DNA of 7,437 bases, taken from Desulfuromusa sp. (GTDB lineage Bacteria; Desulfobacterota; Desulfuromonadia; Desulfuromonadales; Geopsychrobacteraceae). The notes below the pieces were generated by a model that was not told where the DNA came from, made no database searches, and saw nothing but the letters and a program-made list of their open reading frames with translations. Shown in pieces: positions 6,063 through 7,437 of this stretch. The position numbers were made by a program, and so were the translations under genes. Each line of letters starts with the position of its first letter. Positions within the stretch are counted from its first letter, which is position 1. The DNA lies in the NCBI GenBank assembly GCA_029934755.1, contig JAOZLQ010000115.1, forward strand, positions 1-7,437, written 5' to 3'.

Positions 6063-7379
6063 ATGATTTTGATGCAAAATAAACTTATTTTAACCTACCT
6101 ATATGTCCTTCTAGTTATAGGAGTATCCATTCCTTCAGTAAGTATGGCTGAGGACTATAGCTTCGATCTGGATGAGTTTGAAAAAAAGAGTTTTTCCTGG
6201 GGTGGCTATGCAGAACTGAAGTTGAATCATAATAGAATCGGTCAGAATCGCACCTTTGAGCTATTGGGATTCTACGCAAACCCACGTACCGATCTGGATC
6301 GACTGACATCAACTGTTCAACTAGATGGCAACTATAATAAAGGAATGATCGATTTTAACTGGTTGCTACAAGCCTCGGCACAGAAAGATCAGGTTGATAC
6401 TGAGCAACAACTGGATATTTTTTCTGCGTATGCCAGCATCAAACCTGCTCCTGCAGTGACCTTCGACCTAGGGAAAAAAACCTTCAAATGGGGGAAAGGT
6501 TATGCTTGGAATCCGGTCAGTTTTATTGATCGGCCTAAAGACCCCAACAATCCAGAAGAAGCTCTGGAAGGTTATATCGGCGCCGGCGTTGATCTGATTA
6601 AGAGCTCCCCTGGAACGCTACAAACACTAGCACTCACTGGAGTATTCCTGCCAGCATACAAAAATATCAACGATGATTTCGGAGAGCTAAACCATATTAA
6701 TTTTGCTGCTAAGCTTTATCTTCTCTATCGAGACACAGATATCGACTTTATTCTATTTACAGGGAACAGTCGTTCAACCAGATACGGGGTAGATTTTTCG
6801 AGAAACCTGGCAACAAATTTAGAAATCCACGGCGAAATTGCCCACACACCTAAACAGACGATAAGTGTTCTTAATGACTCAGGAACAATAGTGAGGGATG
6901 AAATAGCCGCAACAAGTTACTTGCTCGGCCTGCGTTATTTAACAGAAAATGACGTAACCACCATCCTGGAGTTCTACCACAATGATGCCGGTTACTCCGA
7001 ATCTGAGATGGATCGATTTTATCAATTGGTCAGTGATGCGAATGCACAATATATCGCCACCGGGGATGATAGCTTATTTAATCAAGCTGCCACAATTAGT
7101 AAAAATGGCTATGCCAGGCCTCAATCCGGGCGAAATTATCTCTACGCCAAAATCACCCAAAAAGAACCATTTGATCTACTCTATTTTACTCCGGGGGTCA
7201 CTGCGATTTTCAATTTAGATGATGAAAGTTATTCTATAGGCCCCGAAGCTGTTTATACAGGGTTTACCAACTGGGAACTGCGACTGCGCTATTCACATAT
7301 TAATGGTAGTAAATTTTCCGAGCATAGAGAAAAGCTGAATGAAAGCAAGCTGGAGCTGAGAGTCCGTTATTATTTTTAA
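6063..7379 (+). CDS. Outer-membrane beta-barrel protein (porin-like, DUF1302-type)
   Basis: The product (438 aa from this start) has a signal peptide (hydrophobic 8-23, cleavage likely after SMA at residue 29), a short acidic stretch, and then alternating polar/hydrophobic strands throughout, beginning with FSWGGYAELKLN and closing with LELRVRYYF; a C-terminal Phe is the BAM assembly signal of outer-membrane barrels. The segment with WGKGYAWNP (143-151) followed by FIDRPKDPNNPEE resembles the conserved loop of barrels encoded with LolA-like proteins and MacB- or RND-type transporters. It is likely the outer-membrane end of the cassette, accepting or exposing its substrate. The start is uncertain: ATG 6063 has only a weak TGAG 6 bases upstream; TTG 6057 and ATG 6072 are alternatives that barely alter the signal peptide. 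A gap of about 188 bp with a large palindrome separates it from the carrier gene, and no strong promoter is evident. Confidence 0.83.
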   Translation: MILMQNKLILTYLYVLLVIGVSIPSVSMAEDYSFDLDEFEKKSFSWGGYAELKLNHNRIGQNRTFELLGFYANPRTDLDRLTSTVQLDGNYNKGMIDFNWLLQASAQKDQVDTEQQLDIFSAYASIKPAPAVTFDLGKKTFKWGKGYAWNPVSFIDRPKDPNNPEEALEGYIGAGVDLIKSSPGTLQTLALTGVFLPAYKNINDDFGELNHINFAAKLYLLYRDTDIDFILFTGNSRSTRYGVDFSRNLATNLEIHGEIAHTPKQTISVLNDSGTIVRDEIAATSYLLGLRYLTENDVTTILEFYHNDAGYSESEMDRFYQLVSDANAQYIATGDDSLFNQAATISKNGYARPQSGRNYLYAKITQKEPFDLLYFTPGVTAIFNLDDESYSIGPEAVYTGFTNWELRLRYSHINGSKFSEHREKLNESKLELRVRYYF

Positions 7380-7420
7380 AACTGAGGCACTTGCAAAACC
7401 CTTTAACTTCGAGTAACCGT

Positions 7421-7437
7421 CATTCCCGCGCAGGCGG
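7421..7437. repeat. Start of an ATTCCC...GGGAAT-type short interspersed repeat (cut by the window end)
   Basis: CATTCCCGCGCAGGCGG contains CCGC (7426-7429) pairing with GCGG (7434-7437) around GCAG. ATTCCC-N8-GGGAAT is the form of the neisserial dRS3 repeat, and near-identical GTCATTCCCGCG...CGGGAATC elements are scattered through many proteobacterial genomes. Only the left arm and loop are in view. It lies 41 bp after the barrel gene and could also end its transcript. Confidence 0.5.

Overview
This 7.4 kb window comes from a Gram-negative bacterium. Five products carry cleavable signal peptides or are typical of the periplasm or outer membrane, and every gene has a clear Shine-Dalgarno sequence or a coupled start. 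The moderate GC content and the gene families would fit a marine or anaerobic proteobacterium, for example of the Desulfuromonas type, but nothing here fixes the taxon. All genes are on the + strand, in three transcriptional blocks.

Block 1 (21-1794) is a two-gene set: a beta-class carbonic anhydrase followed 37 bp later by a protein that I read as a member of the LCIB (limiting-CO2-inducible B, theta-type) carbonic anhydrase family. It has the C-x-D-E, S-H-I-G and C-C-G elements in the right order. If correct, two evolutionarily distinct zinc CO2/bicarbonate enzymes are co-expressed.

Block 2 (about 1900-2614) is one gene for a Spy/CpxP-like periplasmic protein. Its leader holds a TTTAC-N5-TTTAC direct repeat that matches the reverse complement of the CpxR box, and a strong 17-bp hairpin follows the gene. 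This looks like an envelope-stress unit.

Block 3 (about 2686-7379) is an envelope export cassette. It contains a LolD/MacB-type ABC ATPase, an FtsX/LolE-type permease (8-bp overlap), a secreted NifX-like domain protein, a LolA-like periplasmic carrier (35-bp overlap) and, after a 182-188 bp gap, an outer-membrane beta-barrel. Together these could form an inner membrane to periplasm to outer membrane route for a lipid or lipoprotein. The promoter in front of the cassette sits inside a 41-bp dyad whose arms frame the -35 and cover the -10, a strong candidate operator. The gap before the barrel gene holds a ~118-bp nested palindrome, probably a dispersed element or large RNA hairpin. The window ends inside an ATTCCC-type short repeat. 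The most novel features are the signal-peptide-bearing NifX domain in the export operon and the carbonic anhydrase pair.
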